Source of the DNA: Physcia stellaris | Lineage: Eukaryota > Ascomycota > Lecanoromycetes > Caliciales > Physciaceae | Direction of reading: 5' to 3' | Assembly (NCBI GenBank): GCA_018902385.1 | Contig: JABSSW010000005.1 | Location: 620,001-684,000 of the forward strand | Length of the DNA: 64,000 nucleotides | Shown here: positions 1 through 10,900 of the stretch, one piece after another | How positions within the stretch are numbered: the first letter of the stretch is position 1 | Layout of the letters: every line of letters starts with the position of its first letter | Position numbers and translations under genes: made by a program | Notes under the pieces: generated by a model | The model's input: only the letters and a program-made list of their open reading frames with translations | Told to the model about the DNA's origin: nothing | Databases searched by the model: none

Positions 1-234
1 GACCATCATGAGACTGCTGTCTCCTAGCAGCGCGAAGCTGTACAGGCTGGCGAATGCGAAATAGCATGCATCTATGGCAGAAGGTCGAGGGTTAGCAACG
101 CTGAGTTCGTTGTTGGCTTTGGTGACCTTTCTGGGCTTTGTTGTGGTTCTCCGGGCTCAGAATTTGTCCGCCAAGGGATCGAAGGAGATACTAGGTCTGC
201 AAAGGGGGGAGATATTGTAGTTCAAGGCATTCAT
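1..234 (-). CDS. Possible 5' end of an unidentified minus-strand gene, cut by the window edge
   Basis: I do not recognise this gene. A minus-strand ATG at 232-234 opens a 43-nt exon (192-234). It is followed by a GTATCT donor, a GCTAAC branch-like site and a CATAG acceptor (intron about 72-191, 120 nt). The second exon (1-71) stays in frame to the window edge. It encodes a hydrophobic stretch (ACYFAFASLYSFALLGD) that could be a membrane segment. The orientation matches the NRPS-like gene and the P450 upstream of it, so it could be a third cluster member. A competing plus-strand frame (74-220) also encodes a hydrophobic helix, so the call is weak. The rest of the gene lies outside the window. 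Confidence 0.33.
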
Positions 235-524
235 CGCGGAATACCCCTAGATGTTAGATGTCCGCGCCGATGCGGAGTTTGATTTCCTTTTTCGGCCAAT
301 CCGTCGGCACCTCGGTCCGCTCTACTTTCCACAGCGCTAGGCTCTACGGGCCGCCAACAATATCAACGACACCCGCAGAGTGCTCCGACAGCGACCTTTT
401 TCAGTCATACTCTGTTCTGGTGGCGATACTCGATATGCTATACTATAGACATGATCGGAAAACACGGACAGGCATGCGGCAGCGGTCAGCTTTTAAAGTG
501 AGATGGGAGAATGATATTCTCGAC
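235..524. promoter_or_regulatory. Intergenic spacer, possible promoter of the left-edge gene
   Basis: No convincing gene is seen in these 290 bases. At 293-303 there is an inverted pair of CGG triplets with five bases between them (CGG-CCAAT-CCG). It combines a CCAAT box with half-sites of the kind used by fungal Zn2Cys6 regulators. This would lie roughly 60 nt upstream of the left-edge ATG. It is a candidate only. Confidence 0.25.
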
Positions 525-3500
525 TCATGCCTCCGGGGAGCAATCTGCTACAAAGCCATTTACAGCGCCATTTGCAGAGCCATTCGTAGCGCCATTTGTG
601 GAGCCATTGAGGGCCTCTCTGTGCGGTTTCGAGTTGACGACCCTCACCTGCAACCATTCCAGATACTTTCCCACCAACTCACTATTGAACAAGGGAAATT
701 CTAGGCCCCCACGATAATCAGCCAAAGCCTCCATGGTATTTTTCGTCTCATATACTGGCATGTTCTCATACAATTGCCAGCGAGTGCAGCCATCCAATAC
801 CTTTTCAGCTAACATGGGCTCCAATGGCTGCAAACGCCCGGGCGGACTTGATGCCAGTCGATCGACCCACTCAGCATAAGGTACACCTTGGATTGGCCGG
901 CCACTGAACATACTGACCAGCTCCATCGAGTTATCCATATCGATGGACACGTTCCGAAACGGCGGTACAATATGATAGGCATGGCCCAGGGAAGATATCC
1001 GCGCAGCAATATGCAGGGTAGCGGAGCTTACGTAGTCAACGGGAACAAACTCTTTGCGCTGGTTCGGCAGCTGGGGATAGTATCCTATCTGACAACAGGC
1101 ATGAATAAGGCGACTAAAGAAATCATCGGGATTACAAGCGCCAGTCCAACTATGGCCAGTTATAAAACCGGGTCGATAAATCGCAATAGGAAAACCTCGA
1201 TCGATAAGGCGGCGAAGGAGCTCTTCTGCAACCCACTGACTTTGAGCATAGCCATGGTCGTACGGAAGCGCTGGCAAATGTGGCAATAATGGTTCGTCTT
1301 CGTGGACTATTGTAGCGCCATTGATATAACCCGTTGGGCCGAAGCACGAGATGCTAGATAAGTAGTGGATGGCTTTCTTGCGGCCGGCGCAGGCGAAACG
1401 GACAACATTGAATGTGCCCAATGTGTTAGCGGGACGATGTAGGGAATAAGGTTGGGTGTAATTGACGCGGGCTCCGAGATGGAACACCACACTAGCCCAG
1501 CAAGCGATCTCCTGGAAGCGCTCTGGTCCAAGTCCGAGATATTCGTCCTCAAGCAAACCAGGCAAAAGCAGTAATTTGTGCTCAAAGTGGTCCTCCCAGA
1601 GCATGTACTTGGACAGTGCAAGCCGTACACGCTTCCGACCAGTGGCTTCGTCTGATGCGCGGACAAGGCAGCCGACTTGGTGGATGTGGGGCAGACGTAG
1701 TAAGTCTGCCAGCATAAAGGCACCCACAAAACCAGTGGCACCAGTGAAAAAGACTCGACCTTCTGTATCACGACACCAATCAACCACCTCACCATCAGGA
1801 AAAGGCAGTCCATCGGCAATCTTGGTGTCGGCCACCAAGATCTCACTCTCGTTGCGGACTGTCTCACTCTGACCATGCTGGAAGTCTCGAATAACAGAAG
1901 TGAGGGAGCTCAGAGTGGAATTGTCGTAGAGAGTCAGCAGGGACACTTCTATGCCGAATGTACCTCTTATCCGGCTAATGAGTAATGATGCCTGGAGAGA
2001 AGTTCCGCCGAGACTAAAGAAGTCGTCCGTATCTTCGTACGGAGCCACAGGAGTCGGCAGGATACTAGCCCACAAGGCTGCCAGCGTGGAGCGCGGACCC
2101 TGCGATTCAGATTGTGGCCCGTCTACATCGATATCGTCCAATCGCCGGCGATACAGCTCAGTCAGCTCCTTACGATTTACTTTGCCATGACTGTTAAGAG
2201 GCAGCTTGTCGATCAGCTCTAACTGAGGAATCATGTAATCTGGAAGAGTGTTCTCAAGGGCTTCTATAGCTTTGCTGAGATCAGGCTGATTAATCGTATC
2301 CCTAGCAACAACATACGCCACCAGCATTGAGCCAGCCGCCGCTTGCGGCGCATCGATTTTCATTGCTACCACCTGAGAGAACAGACTCGTCTTCAGTAAA
2401 GCTGTCTCTACCGCTGCAAGCTCGATCCGAAACCCGCGAACCTTGACTTGGTGATCTCTTCGACCAATGTACTCAATTTGGCCGTTCGCACAACGCCGGA
2501 CAATGTCGCCGGTCTTATACAGACGGATTGGAGAACCTGAAGGTGATACAAAGTTATCGATGATGGTGAAGGATGCAGCGTTCTGCTCTGGTTGGTCAAG
2601 ATAACCCGAGGAAACCCCAGCGCCGCCAATCCATAACTCACCCTCGTCGCTCATATTACCAGTCTCATTTGCAATAAAGGTGATGGTACGGCCAATTGGC
2701 ATTCCAACCGGGACAAAGCCTGCCTGCACATCCTCACGAGTGACACGATGAGCTAAACACCATACACAGCACTCTGTTGGGCCATACGCATTTATCAGCA
2801 TTGTTGGTGGTCCCTGATCTAGAATTGTGCCGATGGCTGCAACATTGGCTGCCTCGCCTCCAATGAAGCAGATCCGCAATCTGCTAAAAGCCCGGGCAAA
2901 GGTCGATGCGGCCAGATTCAAAATGGCGGTGGTAGTCGCCATGACGGTAATATCATGGCGCTTGATAAAATCTGCCATGACCGGGGGATCCATTAAGACT
3001 GCCTTAGTTAACACGACAATTCGTGCCCCACGCAACAAGGGTGCCCAAATATCAAATAATGACACGTCGAAGCTGCTGTTATTGACGTGGGCGACGACAT
3101 CATTCTCTCGAAGTGGCTCAAAGGGTGCATGAAACACGACCTGCATCACTGAGCGTGCTGCAATTTGGACTATCTTGGGCTCACTTGTCGTCCCTGATGT
3201 ATGGATTAAATGGGTACGATGTCCCAAGGTTGTAGAGACAGGGTACCACCCTCTTTGCTGAATGGGAAGATCGCTGACAGAGAATTGGCGGAATGGGAGA
3301 TGTCGATCTTTGTTTGCGTCATCCACAAGAAGATACCGAGCATCTAGTCGTCGTAATCGACGCTCTATCTGCTGGTCTTGAAGCGTTGGATCCATGGTAG
3401 CACAAGTGCCTCCAGCATAAATGATAGCCAGCTGGGCCACGACATCGCCAATTCCATGCTGCACGACGATTCCCACTGGCTCTTCGAAGGATACCGAACA

Positions 3501-3692
3501 TTGGATTAGATCCAGAGCTAGATGCGATGATTGAGAGTGTAATTGACTGTAGGTTAAGGACAAGTCGCCATCGACCACAGCAACAGCGTCGGGATTCTCT
3601 GTGACCTGATCGTGGAACAGCCGCCCAAGGCCATCATTACGATCGACCACAAGGTCATACTCCTCCGCTGGATTTAGGATGAAAGGACTCAT
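525..3692 (-). CDS. NRPS-like A-T-R enzyme (adenylation, thiolation, thioester reductase)
   Basis: A single-exon frame of 1055 residues. The adenylation domain shows A3 TSGTT (166-170), FDVS (208-211), YGPTE (303-307), YKTGD (392-396), GRRDHQVKVRGFRIEL (410-425) and the A10 lysine in NSHGKVNRKEL (504). The Asp of FDVS suggests an amino-acid substrate, by analogy with NRPS adenylation domains. The carrier domain has DDFFSLGGTSL with the phosphopantetheine serine at 565. The reductase domain has NADPH-binding GATGFVG (651-657) and a SDR-like tyrosine at 815. Such enzymes adenylate an acid, load it on the carrier and release it reductively as an aldehyde or alcohol. Odd points: the lysine expected in YxxxK is Gln819, and the tail is Asn-Gly rich. 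I chose the ATG at 3690-3692; an upstream in-frame ATG (3758) adds 22 residues that look non-coding, and CTACAG just before 3692 could be a 5'-UTR splice acceptor. No condensation domain is present. Confidence 0.9.
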   Translation of the reverse strand: MSPFILNPAEEYDLVVDRNDGLGRLFHDQVTENPDAVAVVDGDLSLTYSQLHSQSSHLALDLIQCSVSFEEPVGIVVQHGIGDVVAQLAIIYAGGTCATMDPTLQDQQIERRLRRLDARYLLVDDANKDRHLPFRQFSVSDLPIQQRGWYPVSTTLGHRTHLIHTSGTTSEPKIVQIAARSVMQVVFHAPFEPLRENDVVAHVNNSSFDVSLFDIWAPLLRGARIVVLTKAVLMDPPVMADFIKRHDITVMATTTAILNLAASTFARAFSRLRICFIGGEAANVAAIGTILDQGPPTMLINAYGPTECCVWCLAHRVTREDVQAGFVPVGMPIGRTITFIANETGNMSDEGELWIGGAGVSSGYLDQPEQNAASFTIIDNFVSPSGSPIRLYKTGDIVRRCANGQIEYIGRRDHQVKVRGFRIELAAVETALLKTSLFSQVVAMKIDAPQAAAGSMLVAYVVARDTINQPDLSKAIEALENTLPDYMIPQLELIDKLPLNSHGKVNRKELTELYRRRLDDIDVDGPQSESQGPRSTLAALWASILPTPVAPYEDTDDFFSLGGTSLQASLLISRIRGTFGIEVSLLTLYDNSTLSSLTSVIRDFQHGQSETVRNESEILVADTKIADGLPFPDGEVVDWCRDTEGRVFFTGATGFVGAFMLADLLRLPHIHQVGCLVRASDEATGRKRVRLALSKYMLWEDHFEHKLLLLPGLLEDEYLGLGPERFQEIACWASVVFHLGARVNYTQPYSLHRPANTLGTFNVVRFACAGRKKAIHYLSSISCFGPTGYINGATIVHEDEPLLPHLPALPYDHGYAQSQWVAEELLRRLIDRGFPIAIYRPGFITGHSWTGACNPDDFFSRLIHACCQIGYYPQLPNQRKEFVPVDYVSSATLHIAARISSLGHAYHIVPPFRNVSIDMDNSMELVSMFSGRPIQGVPYAEWVDRLASSPPGRLQPLEPMLAEKVLDGCTRWQLYENMPVYETKNTMEALADYRGGLEFPLFNSELVGKYLEWLQVRVVNSKPHREALNGSTNGATNGSANGAVNGFVADCSPEA
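555..608 (-). repeat. 12-bp tandem repeat coding an Asn-Gly-rich tail
   Basis: Four imperfect 12-bp units beginning GCCATT (555-566, 567-578, 579-590, 591-602) plus half a unit. Read on the minus strand they give four-residue units starting Asn-Gly near the C-terminus (about residues 1029-1046) of the A-T-R enzyme. This is an in-frame coding minisatellite and probably varies in copy number between strains. Confidence 0.8.
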
Positions 3693-4181
3693 CTGTAGAG
3701 AATGGGATGTCAATCTCGAATTCGATAATGCTCTCTCTATGGGCCAGACAAGAAGCACTCAAAGTTGTTGAGACCAAAGGGCAGGTTCAATGTTTCGCCG
3801 GTGTAATTTACAAAGCCCTGCCCGTTTCTGGTAAAATTTGACCTAAGAAGAGTATGATTGGTGCTGATGCGCATCCAGGAGCTGGGCACAAAACTCGTTA
3901 TGTATCTTGGTTCTGGCTTTGTCGGCAGACTCGGCGCCAACAAGCAATGTTGTGTCATGCGTGCAGGCTCCATCGACAGGGAGTCGGGCAGAAGACTACT
4001 CTAGACTTATGCACACCCTAACGTATCGGTATATTTGCCCAAAAGTTTCTGTATCAAGATCCGGCCTTCAAGCTCTGAAGACTAAGCCTAAGTGTAGCCT
4101 GCTTAAAGGTTCTAACCTTACTCAAAGGGTTTCCAGCACTAGAAAGCTATTCCATCAATTCGAAAATTTTACCCTAGCTAT
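3693..4181 (-). promoter_or_regulatory. Spacer between the P450 stop and the NRPS-like start
   Basis: 489 bases that should hold the P450 3' end and the NRPS-like promoter. No canonical TATA box or terminator was recognised. A minus-strand stretch at about 3842-3995 reads as roughly 50 residues with protein-like composition, but it has no usable start or splice donor, so I do not call a gene. The sequence CTCTACAG directly before the NRPS-like ATG is a good splice-acceptor match and may end a 5'-UTR intron. Confidence 0.4.
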
Positions 4182-5870
4182 TCAATTTTTGCGTACCTCC
4201 GTCACTCGAAGCTTCAAAGGCTTCACCTCCCAGGTTCCATATTCAAGGTACTCGTGGGGATCGATATTGCCCGGTTGAGCTTCGAAGTCGAAACTCCAAA
4301 GCAGTCGTGAGAGAATGATGCGTAGTTGGGTATTCGCATGGCTAAAGCAAGAGCACGATCGTGAGCTTCCTCACATGCTCGCTAGTTGGATGTCAGAGCC
4401 TACCTCATTCCAATACAATTCCGCACTCCGATGGAGTACGGTGCGGACATGTCTCGATTATCTGAATCAAATTCCCATGCGCCCAACCACCTTTCCGGCA
4501 AAAAGCGCTCGGGATCTCTCCAGTACCGTGGAGATCGGCAGGCTGCAAGATTTGCGACGGCAACCCATGTCTAGGAAAAAAGTTACTTAATAAACTAGCG
4601 TTTCCACGCATTGGTGTAGCAGAGTATTGATGCAGTACTCACCGCTCCAGGAACCCATTTATTATCGATATATCTTCCCTTCTTGGGAGTGATGCGGTGA
4701 AGGCCGACCGGAATAGTAGGATGAATGCGAAAGGTCTCTCGCAGCGTAGCCTTGAGATATGGTAGCGAGGCCGAGCTTGACGCAGTGATATCTTTTTCCA
4801 CTTGAAACGCCCCTCTGATCTCCGCAACCAGCTTTTGGTAGGCGTCGGGATTGTGGGTCAGATAGTATAAGGCCGATGAGACCGTCGATGAGGTTGTCTC
4901 GCCCGCGGCTGATGCGATGACATTGATGTTGTCAAAGACCTCTTGCTCGCTCATAAAGGGGGATACGAAAGAGGAAAAATCAACTTCGTACGGCTGTTCT
5001 GTTTCAGCGCGCTCCTTGATCTTCTGATGGCTGATCGCGGAATGTATTTGGAAGCTGTCTCTCATCTGCGTAGGGATAAGAAGGTACTGGATAATACTGT
5101 GGTACGGCCACAGTCGATGAGCTGCCTCGATATAGGTAGATTCAATCAAGGCCTGATACCCAGCCGCAACCCAGGGATGGGAGTGCGCTGTTTTCAGGCA
5201 ACCCAGACCTTTGCCAAAAAGCATGTGGCTCAGAATATCAGAGACAATGAAGTTCGTCCACGGCGTCATGTCTACCACACGGTCCTTGTTCGGGTAGTGA
5301 CTGACTCCACTCACACTACGTAAACCCTCAATCATCTGGTCGCAGTATCCTTGGATCATGGGCTCCTGTGCCCGTATTGTCGACTCCGAAAATGCGGGCG
5401 TCACGAGCCTTCTGTAGCGAGCGTGCTCATCACCGACTGCAAAGAAAAGATTGTCGCTTTCTCCCGTTGCTTGTTGGTTGGCAATCATGTTCTTATGAAA
5501 CGTTTCCGCTGCGGCCGGCTTTCCTCCATAGATTGTTTTCATGGCGGATGCAGTGAGGAAAGATAACTCGTTTGGTCCAGTGCGGACGACATCGCCGTAT
5601 TTGTTGTGTAGAGAGCACAAATACTTGCAGTTGTCGCCTTTGATGATGTGATATACATTTAGGAGTTGTGTTGCGGCTCCGAGCGGCGGGCCGGGGTAGT
5701 GGCGGAGTGGATGGATAAAGATATTGTATATGCAAAGCAGGAAATGGAAGGATATCCACTATAATGCCATTCAGGTATTGGAAAGGGAGAGAAATCGCTT
5801 CCCAGAGCATTATATGGAAATGGATACTCACCAGCGCCACTAGAAAAAGAAAGTAGTCTGACCAGTTCAT
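4182..5870 (-). CDS. Cytochrome P450 monooxygenase, four exons
   Basis: A 493-residue microsomal class II P450 assembled from exons 5832-5870, 4643-5758, 4404-4570 and 4182-4341. The introns are 5759-5831 (GTGAGT..TAG), 4571-4642 (GTGAGT..TAG) and 4342-4403 (GTAGGC..TAG), and the phases agree at each junction. The N-terminus has a membrane anchor (FLFLVALWISFHFLLCIY) and a proline hinge (HYPGPPLG). The I-helix motif AGETTS is at about 298-303 and ExxR (ETFR) at 354-357. The heme loop PYSIGVRNCIG has its cysteine ligand at 437. The first loop position is Tyr instead of the usual Phe. The length is normal for fungal P450s. It lies 489 bp upstream of the NRPS-like gene on the same strand, so it probably oxidises that enzyme's product. 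The exact CYP family and substrate cannot be read from the sequence. Confidence 0.9.
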
Positions 5871-5930
5871 ACCCTCGAATGTCGGTCAACAGCCCGATGA
5901 GCCACGGACAACTTGTATGGTGAAGGAAAG

Positions 5931-5948
5931 CGGGAAGACTTCTTCCCG
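5931..5948. promoter_or_regulatory. Perfect 18-bp inverted repeat upstream of the P450
   Basis: The sequence cgggaaga-ct-tcttcccg has perfect 8-bp arms around a 2-bp spacer and lies 61-78 bp upstream of the P450 ATG. Its outer CGG and CCG triplets are inverted and separated by 12 bases, the geometry of binuclear zinc-cluster regulator sites (Gal4 uses 11). A role as a cluster regulator site is inference. Confidence 0.35.
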
Positions 5949-6905
5949 GCAAACTAGTTGCAATATGCCCCTACGAAAGGGTCTGCCACTGAACAAGAGA
6001 ACGATATATTTCTTGCTGGCGAGCTACGTAGTGTTCTGAACTTGTTAGCGCTCCGGATCGACAGACTGCGGTGCTTAAGGGCGTGACCTTAAAACATCAT
6101 ACCACCTCTTCATAAGTTACATAAGACAGCAGCAGTGATAAGGTGCGACACTTGAGTACCTACCGAAGCTCGAGAAATAGGATCCACGAGATGAAGCAAC
6201 CCAAGCGAACGTGGACAATTTCAGACTAAGGGCTCCGAGCGACATTAGTGGTATCCGCCTCCAAGTGACCGCTATTGTGCTGAACCTGCAGAAGAGACTC
6301 CAAGGATAATGGCACGGCATATGTTGTGTGTTACCGACCTATGTAAGGCCGTACGTATTGTTTCTGGCGTAATACCGTCTATGAACGAAGTGGCTAAGAT
6401 CTACTTATGCACTTCACGAGCTTGCAGCCGCCCTAGTCAGAGATGTTTACGCAAGCGGAAAGGCCCGAAACAAGAGTAAATATCTACTTCTGCAAAATGA
6501 GTGTGATTGAACGCTTGAGAAAAGAAAACTATGCTGCATATCCCCATTATCTACGTTTGATCTGGAAAATTTTCTTGATCAAGAATGTAAAAAGATCGGC
6601 ACTTTTCTTCAGGACAAGGAAGGAATAAGAAACGGCGCCATATCTTGCGAGCAGGCTGGTTCTTATATCTACTTCTACCAGGCAGGACCGTTTCCCCGTA
6701 TCAACAGTTGCATTCTCGTTCCAAAAGCGTAGAATCGTGGCCTATAGGGACCAAATCGAGACAGTGACGCGTCTATGATCCTGAAGCTCATATTTCTACA
6801 CTTGCATTTGCTTATTGCCTTTCAGACCAATATGCTCACCAATATCGGAACCTTGATACGACCAGTAGAAACTGGGAAGCTCCTTAGCGATAGGCCACTG
6901 ACTTC
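5949..6905. other. Intergenic region with no recognised gene
   Basis: Base composition is that of the host island, but all frames are short and without recognisable motifs. It presumably contains the rest of the P450 promoter and decayed sequence up to the AT-rich block. Composition changes over about 6905-7010. Confidence 0.5.
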
Positions 6906-7770
6906 TAAATCCTATCATTTCACGATATTCTCAGCAAATTTCGTTTGTTGTTGTAATTTTGCTTTGTGAACTTGCTTTTTTGCTCGCAAAATTCTGAGCT
7001 TTTTCTGTTGTGCTGAATCGAATTTTTGATGTAACATTTTGCATAACGTATCAAGTTTTTTCGTCAAATAGTTTTGTAAATACGTTGTTTGTTCGAAAAA
7101 TCATTGTTTTGCAAAGTTTTGAAAACAATATCGAACAACAAAATGCGATTCGATTTTTGAATGTTGTTTTGTTTTGCGTTCAAAATTCGTCAAAAAGTTG
7201 TTGACGTCGCGATAAATCGCACATGATCATGTTTCGTAAAATAAATTTGAATTTTCGAAATATTTGTTGAATACACAAAGATTTGAATAAAAAATGTCGA
7301 ATTTTCGTTGATAAAATGAATCGAAATGCGACATGATGCAAAGAATGTTCTGTAATGAGTCGAGCAAACAGATAAATAAATATATCGATAAATAAACAGT
7401 AAATAATAGATAGATATGTTGATGTGATTTCGAATACAATAAAATCAAATAATATTTTTCAACGAAATTGATGATATTTTTCGATTTTGATGTTTATTCA
7501 ACGACGTTGATACGATTTAACGACGTTAATTGCTGTTAAAAAAAACTCATAAACAATTTGAAAAGTTGTCAATCGATTGATGATGCTATCATTGTTACGA
7601 TAAATCGTGATGTGAATGAATAATATACTTGATTTTTTTATTTAGAAAATTGCAAAACACAAATGAAAGTTTTGAAACGAACGTTAATCTTTTCTGATCA
7701 AATTATTCACAAAATTCAATTTTGATTTTACGTTTTGCATACGTAACATGCAAAATTCATAATAAATGTG
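6906..7770. other. AT-rich mutated flank, unidentified
   Basis: The sequence moves from island to AT-rich composition over about 100 bases, and then shows the same loss of CC, CT, AG and GG as the elements beyond it. Only short frames occur. It is presumably a fossil repeat into which element A inserted; no domain was recognised. Confidence 0.5.
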
Positions 7771-7957
7771 TATCATGAATCGTGTTTGAATAAACGTATT
7801 ATTGATTAATTAAACGAAAACAATAAATTTGCAAAAACAAATAAATACAAAATGTTGAAATTGCAAACAATGTGCGACGTCAAGTTTTTCGTTGTTCGAT
7901 CACATATTATATTAATTATTTATTTGTCAAATTTATTTGTCAAACATGTTCGTAACA
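7771..7957 (-). repeat. LTR of element A (left copy)
   Basis: Matches 14191-14414 and the LTR at 37331-37567. It begins TATCATGAATCG, consistent with a decayed TG end, and ends GTAACA. It is 37 bp shorter than the right copy, which carries an internal segment of about 40 bp absent here. Confidence 0.88.
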
Positions 7958-10900
7958 TTATTTTTTTCGCGAACGTCGTTTCGACGATTCGTTGTTGTTT
8001 CGAAATTGAAAAATTTTGTTGAAAATTTTGTTGATTGATTTGAATGTTTGCAAAATTCAAAAATTTCACGATCATTATTTTTCATTTTTAAATATTTCGT
8101 TATTGTTTTAAAATTCGATAAAATTTGACAACAATTTTTGAAAATGTTTTTGACACGATTCAATTTTTCATGCGATGTAAATTTTGATTGTAAATAACAT
8201 CGAAACGATAACGAAAATTAAAAATTGCGAAAACGTTGCGAAAATGAAATCGAAATGAATGTATTGAATTCGAAATTTTCAAATTTTAATCGAACGTAAT
8301 TTCGATTAATGTCAACATAACGTTTTTTTCGAAAACGACGACGATTCGTTGAAAAATTTGATTCGTTGACGACGTTTTGAAATATTAAAATCAACGTTTT
8401 GAACGATTTTGAATTTGCAATCGTAAAATGAATGCGATGAAAATCGTTCATCACGTCGCGAACATTATCAAATTTTTCGTTGTCGACATAATATTATGTT
8501 CGATTATGCGATCAATTCGATTATTTGACACGATATTGAAAACGATTGTAATAATATCGAAATTTCAAAATATCGTTCATTTTTCATTCGAAATTTTCGT
8601 TAATTATGACAAAATCAAAAAATTCATTGATTTGATTTTCGAATAAATCACGAAAATTTTTGCGCAAAAATCAACAATAAAACACATCGTAAATATGCAT
8701 AATTTCAAACAATTCGAATCGATATGAATTGTTCATACGTTGTAATATTTTGTAAAAATTTAATTTTTTGTCATCGAATTTGTCAAACGATTTGATCGTT
8801 TTGATGTTTCGTCGATCGAAAAAAACGAAATTTTTTCGACGTATTTTACGATTTTTCGATGTTTGTTGATTTGAATTGTTATACGTTTTTGAATTATTTT
8901 TGTATGATTTCGTACGTAATTGAAAATATTTTGCATCGTGTCGATAATATTTTTTGTTTTAACGATCAAAAATCGTTTTTTCGTTATAACATACGAAATA
9001 AAATTTGATGAAAAATTCATACGAAAATGAAAATTTTTATTGATGAAAAATGATAATAATTTTGTTGTTACAAATATTGCGTTATTGTTTGCAAATTCGA
9101 TCATGAATAATCAAACGTTTCAATCGTTTTGCATGTAATTGCAATATTGTCGCAATTGTTTTTCGATATTTTGATTGATTTTTTCGATTTGTTCATCAAT
9201 TTTGAATGAAAAACGATAAAAAATTTACATTTGATGTCGAAAATTCGACAAAATGTTTGTCAAACGAACGATATGAATTGAAAATTTCGATCAAACGTTA
9301 TCGAAAAAATAATTCATGTATACGAAATACGTAATTGATGAATATTTTGATCGTGATTTCAACATTGATATTTTCGTCGTCGACGATACAAAATACGTAA
9401 TGACGTTTTTTGTTAAATTTGTCAATTATCGTGCATATGACATTATGATCGTGAACGTCGAACAATTCGATAATGAAATTCATTGATATGTCGATTCAAC
9501 GTTGCAAAAATATAATCAAAAAAATAAATAAATCATTTTTTGCGATTTTTGAAAATTTTCGTGCGTTGATATTCATAACAATTACGTACGTATCAACGAA
9601 TCGTTTTACGCATGTTAAATCAATAATAATCGCGATATATAAAATTTTTCATGCGATTAAAATTTGAATGTTTCGAAACAAAAAATTCATGAATTTTTTT
9701 GAAAAAATCAACGAATAAAAAAACATCGACGAACATTCAAAATTGATTTTTTCGATACAAAACGTCGTTTTTTTAATGCAATTTCGTAAATTAATTTCAT
9801 TCATTGAAATAAAATTTTGTTCGATGATTTCACGATAAATCGTGCAATCATCGTCAATTTTGTTGACAACAAAAATTCGTTTATAAATAAATTCGTCAAT
9901 TTTTATCGCGTGAATTTCGAATCGTTTCGAAATAAACAATATTTGTTTTCGATATTGATATCGTTCGTCAATATCGTTTTTGATCGTGAATCAAACATAC
10001 GAATCAAAATATTTGTTTTAACGTTTTGAATTTCGAATTGAAATTGAATAATAATATTGAATTTCGAAAAAATTTCTGTTTAACGAATTTGACGAAAAAT
10101 GAATTTTTTCGACGTCATGAAAATTTTCAAATTTTTGTAATCGATAAAAATTTTAATCGATTTTTCAATGTTTTCAAATTCAAAACGTCAATATTTTAAA
10201 TAACGAATAATGATTAACAATTTTTTGTTATAAATTTCGTAATTGCATTCGATTAAAATCATATTGCGATTATAAAAAACAACAAAATGCAAAAATTTTT
10301 CGTCGTCGTATTGAAATAATATTTTCGCATTAACGTAATCAAAAAATCAATTTTTAAAATAATTTGTTTGATTCGATCGTAATGTCGTAATATGAAAATT
10401 TCGATCATTGTTTTTTTGAAAAAATTGAAAATTTTTTCGATTTCAACAATTCATTCGAAATTCACAAATTTTTTGATCATTCGAATGAAAATTCGAATGT
10501 TTTTCGAAAAATCACGAATGAATCGTTTGTAAAAATTGACGAAATTCACGAAAATTTGCATTTTTTTCAAATTTGTAAAACGTTTTCAATTGACAATGAT
10601 TTTTATTTTTTCGAATTCATGCGAAAATTATTTATCGATAATATGACGTTCAAAAATGTCGTTTTTTTTTTTGAAAAATTCGCATTTTTCAATATTTATT
10701 TGTAATTCGATTTTTTTGAATTTTTTCAACATTTTACGAACGTGAACGATATGTTTTTTTTTGAATTTGTTGTAAATGAAAATATCATTTAAATAAATTT
10801 GACAAAAATCGTTCAAAAAATTGAACAACAAATCGTTTATGTAATGTTGTCAATTCGCGAATTCGTTGATCAATTCGAAAAATAATATTCGATATTTGTA

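Noticed and set aside
74-220. Plus-strand 48-codon frame with a hydrophobic helix
   Set aside because: An opposing minus-strand model has a good donor, branch and acceptor and fits the orientation of the neighbours. The plus frame has no continuation.
258-704. Plus-strand frame of 148 codons
   Set aside because: It overlaps the end of the A-T-R gene in antisense and has repeat-driven composition without motifs.
3907-4278. Plus-strand frame of 123 codons
   Set aside because: It runs antisense across the P450 last exon and the spacer. No motif.
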